Position numbers and translations under genes: made by a program. This document shows, in pieces, positions 50,001-54,105 of a DNA stretch of 64,000 bases. The DNA is taken from assembly GCA_020796225.1 (NCBI GenBank), contig CM036775.1, positions 10,591,171 to 10,655,170 on the forward strand. Direction: 5' to 3'. The notes under the pieces were generated by a model. It was not told the DNA's origin and did no database searches. It saw nothing but the letters and a program-made list of their open reading frames with translations. This DNA comes from Arion vulgaris. Its lineage: Eukaryota; Mollusca; Gastropoda; Stylommatophora; Arionidae. Positions within the stretch are counted from its first letter, which is position 1; every line of letters starts with the position of its first letter.

Positions 50001-52467
50001 CAACAAGAGCGACTCATCTGGCCCTAGAACGCAAATTAAATCTCCAAATCCCTACGCTTAACGGTAAGAGTGGACAGCCAACTACATCTTCCCCCTGGGA
50101 ATAGACAATAGATCGATAGTTCCAGTCCAGCATTTTCATTACAGACAACTGATTTGGTAGAGATATTCCAGTCCAGCATTTTCATTACAGACAACTGATT
50201 TGGTAGAGATGTTCCAGTCTAGAATTTTCATTTTTTTCTTTTCTCGATCCAGAAGCACTTGAGTTTTCAGCTCTTCGGCTCGGTGCCATGGACATCGCAA
50301 CTCTTCGGTTCCACGACCACCGTAAATCTGGGGAACTTGTGGCTTTTCTGCCAGCCCGCGGAATTGAACCCGCACTCACAGAGGTTAGTCACCAGTAGTC
50401 TAACGTGTACGAACACGCTGGGCAGGAGGGCTAGCATTTTCATTACAGACAACTGATTTGGTAGAGATTGGTGCATACTTAATTCATACTATGTGCCATG
50501 TAGAAATTATTCATACTTCTTCTTCTGTGCATTCATTCTTTACGACCAATTTTAATCACTCTTTGTGATATGTCTGATCTTTGCCAAGAACGTGTATACG
50601 TTGCACATTGGTTTGGTAGGCCTTTAAATGCATAGACATCTACACGTTTAGGGACACATGCATCCAATTTCAGCCAAACCTCCTTAGTCGCCTCTTATGA
50701 CATGCATGTCAGGTTACAGTGGTTCTATTCTTTACACCCCAAATTTGGGCCCCGGTAACCACTGGGACAACAGATTAAATGGTTTGGACACCTGACAAGA
50801 ATGCCCTGGTATCGCCTACCACAGAGAGCCACACAGAAAAAGTATAATGAGTACAAAGCAAGAGGAAGACCATGCAAAGATGGATGACGGCATCAAGAAC
50901 TGCCTTACGAAAATGATATCAGCTTATAAAGTGCCTTAAAACAAGCACACAAGATCACTATGTTCCCCCCCACAACACTTCTAAGAAGAAGTAAATGGTG
51001 GAAGAGAAGAAGAAGAGCCACTGAGCGATTCATACTTTATGTGCCACGTTAAATAAGTCATGCCATGTGTCATTAGTTCTCAAACTTATTAGACAGTGAA
51101 TCACACAGTGAGAACTACTACTACTCGGTTTGTCATAGAAAATATCTACAATCTACAGAATGACATCAAATCAATATCAGGAAGATTACTGCACTTGACT
51201 GAGCTATTCTTCATCTTCTGTTACACTTGACTAGCATTCCCTTTATCCTGTCTACACTTGACTGAGCTATTCCTTCATCTTCTGTCTACTCCCTCATCCC
51301 GTCTACACTTTACTGAACTATTCTCTCATTCCCCATCTACACTTTATTGAGCTATTTCTTCATCCCTGTCTACACTTGACTGAGCTATTCCTTCATCTTC
51401 TGTCTACTCCCTCATCCCCTGTCTACACTTTACTGAACTCTTCTCTCATCCCCTGTCTACACTTTACTGAGCCATTCTCTAATTCCCTGTCTACACTTTA
51501 TTGAGCTATTCCTTCATCCCCTGTCTACACTTTACTGAGCTATCCCTTCCTCTCATGTCTACACTTTACTGAGCTATTCCCTTATCCCGTCTACACTTTA
51601 CTGAGCTATTCCCTCATTACCTGTCTACACTTTACTGAGCTATTCCCTCATCCCCTATCTACACTTTACTGAGCTATCCCTTCCTCTCCTGTCTACACTT
51701 TACTGAGCTATTCACTTATCCCATGTCTACACTTTACTACGCTATTCCCTCATCCCCTATCTACACTTTACTGAGCTATTCCCTCATCCCCTGTCTACAC
51801 TTTACTGAGCTATTCCCTCATTATCTGCCTACACGTTAATTAAAACTATTCTCACTCCCTGTGGAATATAGGATGACTACCACACTTCACTTTGTTATTC
51901 TCACTCCCTGTGAATATAGGGTTTCAACTGTCCTTCACTACAGATGTCTATCATGAACTATTATCTCGGGTTTCACTCCTAATGCTTATTGTCTTAACAG
52001 TCTGAGGTATTTATATTAATGATAGCACAGGTCCGTCTGCCCAGCGTGTTCGTAGCGCGCTGGACTACGGGTGACTATCCTCTGTGTGTGCGGGTTCAAT
52101 TCCGCGGGATGGCAGATAAAGCCACAGATTCCCCAGATTTATGGTGTTCGTGGCACCGAACCGAAGGGTTATGATGTCTATGGCACCGAACCGAAGAGCT
52201 AAAAGCTCAAGTGCTTCTGGATCGAAAAAAAAAAAGATAGCACAGCACACATGCAAGTCTGAGACATGCAGATTACCTGTCCTGGCAAGCTTGATTGGAT
52301 GACCAAGCATTCTGTTTTGTTGCCCACACATCCGAGTTCTTAAAATAATTTGCTGTATCTGACCACTGTCTGCGAAAGTCATGTTCTTGCTGTCTGTGAC
52401 GGGCTATTGCTTGTTCATATACGTTCTTACGTGATGACCAATAGCCTGTCATTGTTGGTAAAGCCAT
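13933..52467 (-). CDS. TCHP: Trichoplein (TCHP) ortholog, 12 coding exons, C-terminal end not found
   Basis: Trichoplein is a coiled-coil protein known in vertebrates as a keratin-filament binder and a centriolar factor that limits ciliogenesis with Aurora A. Exons on the minus strand, in order: 52467-52277, 49790-49682, 45315-45214, 42244-42119, 38797-38624, 35539-35427, 30701-30635, 28515-28405, 24405-24343, 23295-23214, 16041-15855, 14071-13933. Every one is bounded by AG and GT, and phases match at each junction except for a one-base excess within exons 9 and 11. The product starts MALPTM, carries the conserved WSS and HVV.SW blocks, an ADAHWMKQ segment and a [12 protein letters not shown] segment, and ends in an acidic EEEED stretch. 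It is about 487 aa, against about 498 in human. The last 10-15 residues are not seen. Identification rests on family knowledge, without a database search. Confidence 0.9.
14150..14530. repeat. About 47-bp minisatellite
   Basis: About eight copies containing TTCATAGGTAAGCTACAGTT and AAAACTAAGTTTGCAGTAA in intron 11. Confidence 0.88.
14775..15840. repeat. 18-bp minisatellite split by a LINE
   Basis: Units like AACATGTCTACCTCTCAC, about 30 copies at 14775-15315 and 13 at 15600-15840. A LINE tail interrupts at 15316-15600. The 18-bp length keeps long false frames open. Confidence 0.92.
15316..15600 (-). mobile_element. LINE RNase H tail inserted in an 18-bp minisatellite
   Basis: The complement matches 43226-43525 closely (shared GTACAACAGGTATAC and CGCTGGACGCTGTT). 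'Aacatgtccatac' occurs at both edges, which could be a target duplication, although the array itself repeats similar words. Confidence 0.7.
15855..16041 (-). CDS. TCHP: TCHP exon 11, with an apparent +1 frameshift
   Basis: 187 bases lie between acceptor CTTCTTCTGTAG and donor CAG/GTTGGT; 186 are expected. The first part encodes [20 protein letters not shown] and then [16 protein letters not shown], matching EESLKHREQLIRNLEE of the family. After this the frame hits a stop unless one base near the G run at 15929-15931 is ignored, after which the family-like frame resumes to the exon end. The donor is about 15 bp from an 18-bp CTCACAACATGTCTAC array. Confidence 0.85.
16050..16274. other. Intron 10 sequence, nothing recognised
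   Basis: AT-rich unique sequence upstream of the exon 11 acceptor. Confidence 0.5.
16275..19520 (-). mobile_element. Nearly full-length non-LTR retrotransposon (LINE), broken
   Basis: On the minus strand: a 5' UTR with a CCTCCCCATGAGGCC start (about 19520-19270); an APE-type endonuclease beginning [18 protein letters not shown] (about 19190) and continuing through GDLNAK-like and [12 protein letters not shown] blocks to about 18480; a linker; reverse transcriptase blocks including [19 protein letters not shown] and EQAGFQR (17624-17412); an LDFADD-like block near 17060; and a C-terminal [13 protein letters not shown] (about 16550). The element ends in a GAGAGA-type tail at about 16275. Multiple frameshifts interrupt the ORF, so it is probably dead. 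Clade is uncertain. Confidence 0.85.
19572..19912 (-). mobile_element. SINE F, uninterrupted copy
   Basis: 340 bp with the same head and tail as 3535-4095. TGAGAAAATTC at both edges is a target duplication. Confidence 0.8.
19913..20164. other. No gene seen
   Basis: AT-rich unique intron sequence between SINE F and SINE B. Confidence 0.5.
20165..20460 (-). mobile_element. SINE B copy
   Basis: The minus strand begins AGAGCCGCGGTAGCGTAGTT (box A-like GTAGCGTAGTTGTTAGTGA), has box B-like GGGTTCAACTCCC, and ends with the TACCACAAGGTAAG-type tail. Confidence 0.8.
20461..20800. other. No gene seen
   Basis: AT-rich unique intron sequence. A 77-codon minus frame (20747-20514) has no recognisable feature. 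Confidence 0.5.
20800..22635. repeat. 47/55-bp minisatellite
   Basis: About 37 units of GACTAATCTTGGAGGAACAT and AGAAGCTACTTAGACCAAAT. Some copies carry an extra ACATTAAG (55 bp) in clusters. The repetition of mixed blocks suggests segmental duplication inside the array. Confidence 0.95.
22640..23155 (+). mobile_element. LINE reverse transcriptase C-terminal fragment
   Basis: The plus strand encodes [40 protein letters not shown] and [12 protein letters not shown], the C-terminal region of a LINE polymerase, ending in a GAAGAAGAC-type tail at the edge of the 47-bp array. Confidence 0.75.
23214..23295 (-). CDS. TCHP: TCHP exon 10
   Basis: 82 bases, phase 2 to 0, encode a completed Q and then 27 residues: [20 protein letters not shown] and onwards to RLMAE. 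This is the counterpart of the conserved EMWEKREAEWARERSAR block. The acceptor is TTGTTGTCTGCAG and the donor GAG/GTGAGA. Confidence 0.92.
23355..23580 (-). mobile_element. LINE 3' fragment
   Basis: The same tail as 46525-47055: the minus strand encodes the end of a polymerase with GRPRKR-like and [19 protein letters not shown] segments. It starts at the 'ctattgttcccaggtggaag' edge. Confidence 0.55.
23655..23910 (-). mobile_element. SINE E copy
   Basis: Complement of the 35706 copy: CAGAGACCCCTAGGATTGTT and GGGTTCGAATCC on the minus strand. Confidence 0.78.
23935..24260. repeat. 40-bp minisatellite
   Basis: About eight units of GAGACATAACTCACCCAGTA then TCTTTCTCTCTATCACCTTG. Confidence 0.93.
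24343..24405 (-). CDS. TCHP: TCHP exon 9, with an apparent +1 frameshift
   Basis: 63 bases lie between acceptor TATCTGACAG and donor CCA/GTGAGT. The flanking exons need 62 (phase 0 to 2). The first codons read VIEDQL and the last part reads [12 protein letters not shown] in a frame shifted by one base, together matching the family's AIEEQLQLERAREAELQML. The extra base falls near a run of three G (plus strand, 24383-24385). It may be a consensus error, a polymorphism or real decay. Confidence 0.82.
24425..25085. repeat. 25-bp minisatellite near exon 9
   Basis: About 26 units of GACAGGTGAGACAGGTAAGA plus TACAT, starting about 20 bp upstream of the exon 9 acceptor. The plus strand of each unit carries GGTGAG and GGTAAG, donor-like but antisense to TCHP. 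Confidence 0.93.
25435..25950. repeat. About 44-bp minisatellite
   Basis: About 12 units containing ATCCTCCCAGCTGTGATCCT, alternating between TGTATATATGTC and TGCAGCTATGTC versions. Confidence 0.92.
25965..26344. repeat. Unidentified sequence of two to three about 124-bp units
   Basis: Two units share CACCTCAGTTCTTC, GTTGTCCCAGGGAGGGCA and GCACTNAACGCAACTT; a partial third precedes them. No family was recognised. It is GC-richer than its surroundings. Confidence 0.6.
26345..26600 (+). mobile_element. SINE B copy
   Basis: Full unit: GAGCCGCGGTAGCGTAGTTG, GGGTTCAACTCC, GTCGACCCAGCCTCAACTGG and a T-rich 3' end. A short TTACCCA repeat at the edges may be a target duplication. Confidence 0.8.
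26601..27343. other. Unidentified sequence
   Basis: About 740 bp of non-tandem, moderately GC-rich sequence between SINE B and the 24-bp array. ATGCACCTCTCAT occurs twice (about 26847 and 27021). No convincing ORF or exon. It could be a degraded retroelement UTR. Confidence 0.5.
27356..28370. repeat. 24-bp minisatellite, open in both directions
   Basis: About 42 units of GGGTTTGACCATTCCTACCT plus GCTC. Because 24 is divisible by three, it stays open as LTIPTCSG on the plus strand (up to 358 aa) and MVKPEQVG on the minus strand (242 aa). Neither shows non-repeat coding sequence, so no gene is called. Confidence 0.95.
28405..28515 (-). CDS. TCHP: TCHP exon 8
   Basis: 111 bases, phase 0 to 0, encode 37 residues ending ADAHWMKQ, the counterpart of the invariant ADVAWMKQ block. 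The acceptor TTCTGTGATAG lies in the terminal unit of the 23-bp array at 28516-30020. The donor CAG/GTACTT is about 30 bp from the 24-bp array at 27356-28370, so this exon sits between two minisatellites. Confidence 0.92.
28516..30020. repeat. 23-bp minisatellite ending at the exon 8 acceptor
   Basis: About 65 units built from ATCACAGAACATCAATAGAA plus CAT with shorter variants. The left edge merges with the exon 8 acceptor (CTGTGATAG on the minus strand). Confidence 0.95.
30109..30567. mobile_element. hAT-like MITE (CAGTGTTTCCCAAAG type), copy 1
   Basis: Perfect 8-bp duplication TGTTAGAC (30101-30108 and 30568-30575). The left end is CAGTGTTTCCCAAAGTGGG; the right end is AAGTTTGGGAATCTATG. 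The 459-bp AT-rich interior has no ORF. It lies about 60 bp from TCHP exon 7 and is closely related to the copy at 49229. Confidence 0.85.
30635..30701 (-). CDS. TCHP: TCHP exon 7
   Basis: 67 bases, phase 2 to 0: one base completes a glycine codon, then 22 codons follow ([19 protein letters not shown]), matching GRFLRHQYNAQLSRRTQQIQ of the family. The acceptor is TTTTTCACAG and the donor is TTG/GTAAGT. Confidence 0.9.
30868..33458. repeat. 26-bp minisatellite, largest array (2.6 kb)
   Basis: About 100 head-to-tail units of TAGTGACTAGTATAGCCATC plus AGCATG, nearly invariant except for GCATG, GTATG or TTATG. A sequence with TTAATGAAACATTATCTACT flanks both sides (30845 and 33490). Confidence 0.97.
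33550..33900. repeat. 34-bp minisatellite
   Basis: About ten units of CCTGCAGTCAGGACATGGGT then GAAGATTCCAAGTT. Confidence 0.93.
34075..35416. repeat. Compound minisatellite ending at the exon 6 donor
   Basis: Words GAAGAAGGAGACACTAGCAA and CAGAACAAACAACA alternate. A block at about 34540-34800 recurs nearly unchanged at about 34880-35150. The right edge is about 11 bp from exon 6. Confidence 0.93.
35427..35539 (-). CDS. TCHP: TCHP exon 6
   Basis: 113 bases, phase 0 to 2, encode 37 residues that include [19 protein letters not shown], corresponding to QENLLKQRWELERLEEE in the family. The acceptor is CACCGTCCCAG and the donor TTAGG/GTATCC. A tandem array of ACAGAAGAAGGAGACACTAG units begins only about 11 bp into the intron. 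Confidence 0.92.
35706..35960 (+). mobile_element. SINE E copy
   Basis: tRNA-like head GTCTCTGTGGCTAAATGGTT with box B-like GGGTTCAAATCC, then CCAGAGACCCTAGGATTGTT and 'ggctttaaacaccc' near the end. Confidence 0.8.
35985..36215. repeat. About 65-bp tandem repeat
   Basis: Three to four units with CGAGGTCTTGCACTACCCTT and CTCCAGTTTGCCACCATGTC, next to SINE E. Confidence 0.85.
36360..36560 (+). mobile_element. LINE 3' tail
   Basis: In shifted frames the plus strand gives ARGRPRT-like and NISESLGKHG-like text and [15 protein letters not shown], ending in a GATAAGATAAGAGATAAG tail. This is the usual end of a LINE ORF. Confidence 0.5.
36772..36970 (-). mobile_element. SINE A copy 4
   Basis: Poly-T at the left edge and CCCAGCGTG in complement at the right. 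TTTGACTTGAAAT occurs at both flanks as a target duplication. Confidence 0.85.
37020..37289. other. No gene seen
   Basis: AT-rich unique intron sequence. Confidence 0.5.
37290..37600 (-). mobile_element. SINE G copy
   Basis: The third tail type on a related head: GTCGTAAGAGGCAACTGATG in complement, then a tail with 'gaccacttgttaaccac'. The left edge is a CTTCTTCTTTC tract. Confidence 0.65.
37640..37930 (-). mobile_element. Degenerate SINE E-like copy
   Basis: Shares the GCAATACTTTCGGTAGCTGG region, a GAGATCCTAGTGATTGTTGC segment and GGTTCGAACC on the minus strand, with a different 3' part. Confidence 0.6.
37962..38287 (-). mobile_element. SINE D copy 1
   Basis: Minus orientation, about 325 bp. 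The tRNA-like head (TAGTAGCTCGGCCTGCTAGC, box B GGGTTCGAACC) is at the right, a T-rich end at the left. AATAAAATGGTTAT at both flanks is a 14-bp target duplication. Confidence 0.88.
38296..38600 (+). mobile_element. LINE reverse transcriptase C-terminus
   Basis: The plus strand encodes [37 protein letters not shown] and [14 protein letters not shown], ending in a GAAGAAGAAG tail about 20 bp from the TCHP exon 5 donor. It is closely related to 52640-53045. Confidence 0.75.
38624..38797 (-). CDS. TCHP: TCHP exon 5
   Basis: 174 bases, phase 0 to 0, encode 58 residues of charged coiled coil (starting [14 protein letters not shown], with a [14 protein letters not shown] end matching LLQQMEELKLKEVE in the family). 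The acceptor is TTTTCTGTCAG and the donor is the near-consensus GAA/GTAAGT. A LINE 3' tail of GAAGAA repeats ends about 20 bp inside the following intron. Confidence 0.9.
38840..39090 (-). mobile_element. SINE C copy
   Basis: The minus strand begins GCCCGAGTGGTTACCGGAGC, like tRNA-Leu/Ser box A, contains GTAGTAAGAGGCGACTAAGG, and ends GAAGAAGAAGG. It lies about 45 bp upstream of exon 5's acceptor. Confidence 0.8.
39258..39452 (-). mobile_element. SINE A copy 5
   Basis: TGAATTCCATTTTT at both flanks marks the target duplication. The internal sequence is slightly degraded. Confidence 0.8.
39470..39960 (-). mobile_element. LINE RNase H fragment
   Basis: The minus strand encodes [20 protein letters not shown] and [15 protein letters not shown], the RNase H domain end, then a CCHC-like tail with [17 protein letters not shown] (39258-39452) interrupts its 3' flank. 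Confidence 0.75.
40085..41755. repeat. 62-bp minisatellite with 684-bp higher-order unit
   Basis: About 27 units with TATTAGGTATAGTGTTACTC and CCACCATCTACACAGTGGGA. The stretch 40760-40972 is repeated at 41444-41656, exactly 684 bp away (11 units), including private variants. Confidence 0.95.
41800..42118. repeat. 21-bp minisatellite that contains the exon 4 donor
   Basis: About 15 units of TCTGACAGTGACATCATACA. In complement each contains GTATGATGTCACTGTCAGA, the same as the exon 4 donor. The last unit ends at exon 4. Confidence 0.95.
42119..42244 (-). CDS. TCHP: TCHP exon 4
   Basis: 126 bases, phase 0 to 0, encode 42 residues that include [16 protein letters not shown] and HVVASW. These correspond to the strongly conserved LYEHWKKNNPKLRE and HVVNSW blocks of the family, which makes this the most diagnostic exon. 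The acceptor is TTTTCCTCCAG. The donor GAA/GTATGATG lies inside the last unit of the neighbouring 21-bp tandem repeat. Confidence 0.92.
42290..42725 (-). mobile_element. LINE reverse transcriptase C-terminal fragment
   Basis: The minus strand encodes [38 protein letters not shown] and, after a frameshift, [20 protein letters not shown] and [14 protein letters not shown]. It starts about 45 bp from the TCHP exon 4 acceptor. Confidence 0.75.
42730..43015 (-). mobile_element. LINE C-terminal fragment (second family)
   Basis: Near-duplicate of 9590-9850: both read 'cgttatatgttacat' at the left edge and the [13 protein letters not shown] minus-strand tail, ending 'cttataacagttgtc'. Confidence 0.65.
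43020..43600 (+). mobile_element. LINE RNase H fragment
   Basis: The plus strand encodes [20 protein letters not shown] and [16 protein letters not shown], then the tail with [18 protein letters not shown] and [12 protein letters not shown]. The second half is nearly identical to the copy at 15316-15600. Confidence 0.75.
43670..44075. repeat. 39-bp minisatellite
   Basis: Ten units of AGCTGAGACTCAAAGCTACA then CCTTCTCTGTGCTTAGTAG, nearly identical from the third onward. The multiple-of-three length leaves three frames open. No gene is called. Confidence 0.94.
44100..44915 (+). mobile_element. Internally deleted LINE of the 16.3-19.5 kb family
   Basis: It begins GACCTCCCCATGAGGCCATG, the same 5' UTR as the long minus-strand LINE. 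After 'ggctggaagtgat' the sequence jumps to the family's C-terminal coding tail ([14 protein letters not shown]) and a GAGAGA tail. The endonuclease and reverse transcriptase are missing, so this is a non-autonomous derivative. A SINE D copy (44372-44702) is inserted with a 12-bp duplication, GCTGGAAGTGAT. Confidence 0.75.
44372..44702 (-). mobile_element. SINE D copy 2, inside a LINE derivative
   Basis: Same structure as copy 1. GCTGGAAGTGAT at both edges is the target duplication. Confidence 0.88.
44935..45185 (+). mobile_element. SINE C copy
   Basis: GCCCGAGTGGTTACCGGGCT, CGTAAGAGGCGACTAAGGAG, then AACCAATGTGCAACGTACAC and an AAGAAGAAGAG tail. ACAGACATGATTT flanks both sides. Confidence 0.85.
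45214..45315 (-). CDS. TCHP: TCHP exon 3
   Basis: 102 bases, phase 0 to 0, encode 34 residues beginning [12 protein letters not shown] and ending AREEARQK. The acceptor is CACTTTCAG and the donor AAG/GTTATA. This matches the position of the first long helix in trichoplein. Sequence conservation is weaker here than in the neighbouring exons, but length, phase and splice sites all fit. Confidence 0.85.
45355..46385. repeat. 21-bp minisatellite split by a LINE
   Basis: About 25 units of GTTCTAGTAATAAATGATAT plus T at 45848-46385, with a founder-like unit at 45360-45384 and a LINE between. LLLEQYH frames are artefacts. Confidence 0.93.
45385..45848 (+). mobile_element. LINE RNase H / tail fragment inserted in the 21-bp array
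   Basis: The plus strand carries RNase H sequence in several frames ([14 protein letters not shown], then a CPGHAG-like DTWTCWSSV segment), [35 protein letters not shown] and an ACATAACATAAC tail. ACAGTTCTAGTA occurs at both edges, consistent with insertion into the repeat. Confidence 0.7.
46425..47190 (-). mobile_element. SINE G copy, split by a LINE
   Basis: The halves 46425-46525 and 47056-47190 match 37290-37600. The LINE at 46525-47055 lies between them, with GTAGGTC at both junctions. Confidence 0.7.
46525..47055 (-). mobile_element. LINE reverse transcriptase C-terminus inserted in SINE G
   Basis: The minus strand encodes [38 protein letters not shown] and further tail sequence. It splits a SINE-like element whose halves are 46425-46525 and 47056-47190. 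Confidence 0.75.
47310..47555 (-). mobile_element. SINE C copy
   Basis: The CTTCTTCTTCTTTG edge at the left and CTCGGGC at the right show the minus orientation. TCAGATCTCTA at both edges places the insertion in the 28-bp array. Confidence 0.8.
47555..48865. repeat. 28-bp minisatellite
   Basis: About 46 units of GACCAGTTAGTCAGATCTCT then AATTACTT. A distinctive block with TTGGCCAGTAGTCAGATCTT occurs at about 47935 and 48213, showing a roughly 278-bp higher-order duplication. Confidence 0.95.
48890..49135 (+). mobile_element. SINE C copy
   Basis: Plus-orientation copy with single-base deletions, at the end of the 28-bp array. GAACTCTATGA and GGACTCTATGA at the flanks suggest a target duplication. 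Confidence 0.8.
49229..49674. mobile_element. hAT-like MITE copy 2, inserted at the TCHP exon 2 donor
   Basis: Perfect 8-bp duplication AACTAACC (49221-49228 and 49675-49682). The right copy comprises the last base of exon 2 and the donor GTTAGTT on the minus strand. The ends are CAGCGTTTCCCAAAGTGGG and AAGTTTGGGAATCTAAG. The interior is about 85% similar by eye to copy 1. Confidence 0.9.
49682..49790 (-). CDS. TCHP: TCHP exon 2
   Basis: The acceptor is CTGTCCAG and the donor GAG/GTTAGTT. The 109 bases complete a split serine codon and encode 37 residues in all, including the basic run NLRRRREKL typical of the trichoplein N-terminal coiled coil. The donor overlaps the target-site duplication of the adjacent hAT-like MITE (see findings). 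Confidence 0.88.
49905..50112 (+). mobile_element. LINE 3' tail
   Basis: Reverse-complement relative of 46525-46730 (shared GAAGACCAAGAAAAAGATGG and GATACAACACAACAAGAGCG). It lies inside the 46-bp repeat of intron 1. Confidence 0.65.
50232..50433 (-). mobile_element. SINE A copy 6, inside the 46-bp repeat
   Basis: It interrupts a GATGTTCCAGTC...CATTTTCATTACAG repeat unit, with CTAGAATTTTCATT and CTAGCATTTTCATT at the edges. Confidence 0.8.
50512..50765 (-). mobile_element. SINE C copy
   Basis: Minus orientation from CTTCTTCTGTGC to GGTAACCACTGGG, the full family unit, joined directly to a LINE fragment. Confidence 0.78.
50766..51020 (+). mobile_element. LINE C-terminal fragment
   Basis: The plus strand encodes [20 protein letters not shown] and [13 protein letters not shown], followed by degraded sequence and a GAAGAAGAAG tail. 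It abuts SINE C. Confidence 0.65.
51215..51870. repeat. 33/34-bp minisatellite
   Basis: About 18 units with CTGTCTACACTTTACTGAGC and TATTCCCTCATCCC, in intron 1. Confidence 0.93.
52031..52237 (+). mobile_element. SINE A copy 7
   Basis: Intact 200-bp copy with a box B-like GGTTCAATTCC and a tail of A residues. GATAGCACAG duplicated at both ends. It lies about 40 bp downstream of TCHP exon 1. Confidence 0.88.
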
Positions 52468-52480
52468 CTTGTGTATGCCC
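52277..52480 (-). CDS. TCHP: TCHP exon 1 (first coding exon, start codon)
   Basis: The acceptor TTTTTTCTGTAG ends at 52481. A 13-base 5' UTR follows, then ATG at 52467-52465 in the good context ACAAGATGG. The exon encodes 63 residues plus 2 bases, starting [14 protein letters not shown], which matches the very conserved trichoplein N-terminus (MALPTLPSYW in human, from memory of the family). The donor is ACAG/GTAATC. An acceptor just ahead of the start codon implies an upstream non-coding exon. Confidence 0.9.
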
Positions 52481-52639
52481 CTACAGAAAAAATAACTTTT
52501 TGATATTATATGTTATTTAATTCAGGAACATAGAAATTCAGTCTTAGATATTGAATCCATAATTCAATGTGTCACTATTAATTTATATTATTTGGTGTAT
52601 CACAGAATACAAGAAGCAAATTTGACAACCCACTGATCA

Positions 52640-53045
52640 TTAGATATTGCAAGCAAAAATTTGATAGGATAGTTTCAGATAATCAGTGAGCTATATGTGA
52701 AATGCGTTGCCTGCGAAAAGTTACCAACAACACCAGAAAAGACAGTGTCGCCAACATCAGCATAAGAAAGAAAGTTGGCACAGAACCTTGCTTGAATTAC
52801 ATTGAGAAACAAAGAATGAAGTGGTTTGGCCACAAAATAGAATACATCCAAACACCACAGTATACAAAGTCTTCAACAGAACATCAGGAAAGAAGGCGAG
52901 AGGAAGACCCCAAAAAAGATGGTTAGATAGCATAGCAGAATTCTATCAAATAACAATCACCCTAGCCACTAGAACAGTGCAAGACAAAAACATAAAACCC
53001 CAACACTTGGGCAACAACCCAGTAGCAGTGTGATGACAAAAGAAG
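52640..53045 (+). mobile_element. LINE C-terminal fragment
   Basis: The plus strand encodes [34 protein letters not shown] and, after frameshifts, GKKARGRPQKRWLDSIAEF. It ends with ACAAAAGAAGAAG. It lies in the presumed 5' UTR intron of TCHP. Confidence 0.75.
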
Positions 53046-53164
53046 AAGTGAGCTATAATGGAGTTGGGTTCATCGGTTATCTATAACAGGTGATAACAAT
53101 ATAATGACCAGTTATCTATAAAAATGATAGAGATAGTCAGACAATTATCTAGACAATTATTCTG

Positions 53165-53460
53165 CCCCCTTTCTACCAATTGCTTCTCATGTTAGGCCAC
53201 GATCTTTCCTGTTTCCACACTCTTTTCACAATCACAGTTCTTCTCCATGTTTTATTTGGACATCCAACACTTCTTTTACCATCTGCTGTCCGTTCGAGAG
53301 CTATCCTAGCCAATGTCCCTACTGGCATACGACATACGTGACCAATCCATCTCCGTATTTTAATAATTATAATGTGTTGTCTGTCTTTTCTCCAATTCTG
53401 TTCTGTCTCATAATGATAATCATGTGTTGTTATTGTTACAAAACAGAATGATAAAAGCAC
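53165..53460 (-). mobile_element. LINE C-terminal fragment
   Basis: The minus strand encodes KIRRWIGHVCRMPVGTLARI and RTADGKRSVGCPNKTWRRT, a polymerase C-terminal pattern, followed by ANMRSNW-like sequence. Confidence 0.7.
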
Positions 53461-53599
53461 CTAGAAATAGCAAACACATAGTGTAAAACAGAAGAGTAAG
53501 TGGAAACACAACACAACAGACTACCAAAAGAAGAAAGATTAAACTTAAAACACTAATATTTGAAATGTAAATATTCTGAGCAAAGAAAGTCACAAATGA

Positions 53600-54105
53600 G
53601 AACAGACCTGTACAAATTTTGGTTTCGAGAGACAACAATAGCTACGCGCATGCGTTAAATTAGTTTATTAAAATTAACAACCAGTTTTACAAATGTGAAC
53701 AATTCAATATTTCTTTAATTTCAAATGCTACCGTACAATATTTATTTATAATAAATATTTTATTCATATTTAATCAACAAATCTAAAATAACTGAAAATA
53801 AATATATTGTACAATGTATCTGCATCGATTAAGTAAAATCGTTATTTTTGTGCCGGTCCAAATTTAAGAAACTTTTTTAAAAAGGTGCATACGAGACTAG
53901 AGACAGCCGATGACGGGGCACAACTGTTTGTTTACTTTTTTGAAAGTGAGAAATATTTCATTTTATTTGCTGTTTCATTTATTAAAAAATAAGTTGCATT
54001 CTTGTTTCAAGACAGCAGCGTTAAACCTAGACGGATTCTTAGTTATGTTACGGCATGTTGCCAGAAAAACGACATGTCAACTATTTTACATCGCTAAAAC
54101 ATAAA
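53600..54105. promoter_or_regulatory. Candidate TCHP promoter, possibly bidirectional, with NRF1-like motif
   Basis: This is low-repeat sequence upstream of TCHP. GCGCATGCG at 53646-53654 matches the core of the NRF1 site, common in animal housekeeping promoters. On the minus strand a donor-like CAG/GTCTGT at 53608/53607 could end a short 5' UTR exon. On the plus strand a short frame at 54045-54104 starts MLRHVARKTTCQ, which looks like a mitochondrial presequence, but no downstream exon can be joined to it. Position and motif are seen; promoter function is inferred. Confidence 0.35.

Larger units (their letters stand above)
49860..50470. repeat. 46-bp repeat carrying a LINE and SINE A
   Basis: About four units with GTTCCAGTCCAGCATTTTCA and TTACAGACAACTGATTTGGT. 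A LINE tail and SINE A copy 6 are inserted in it. Confidence 0.85.
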
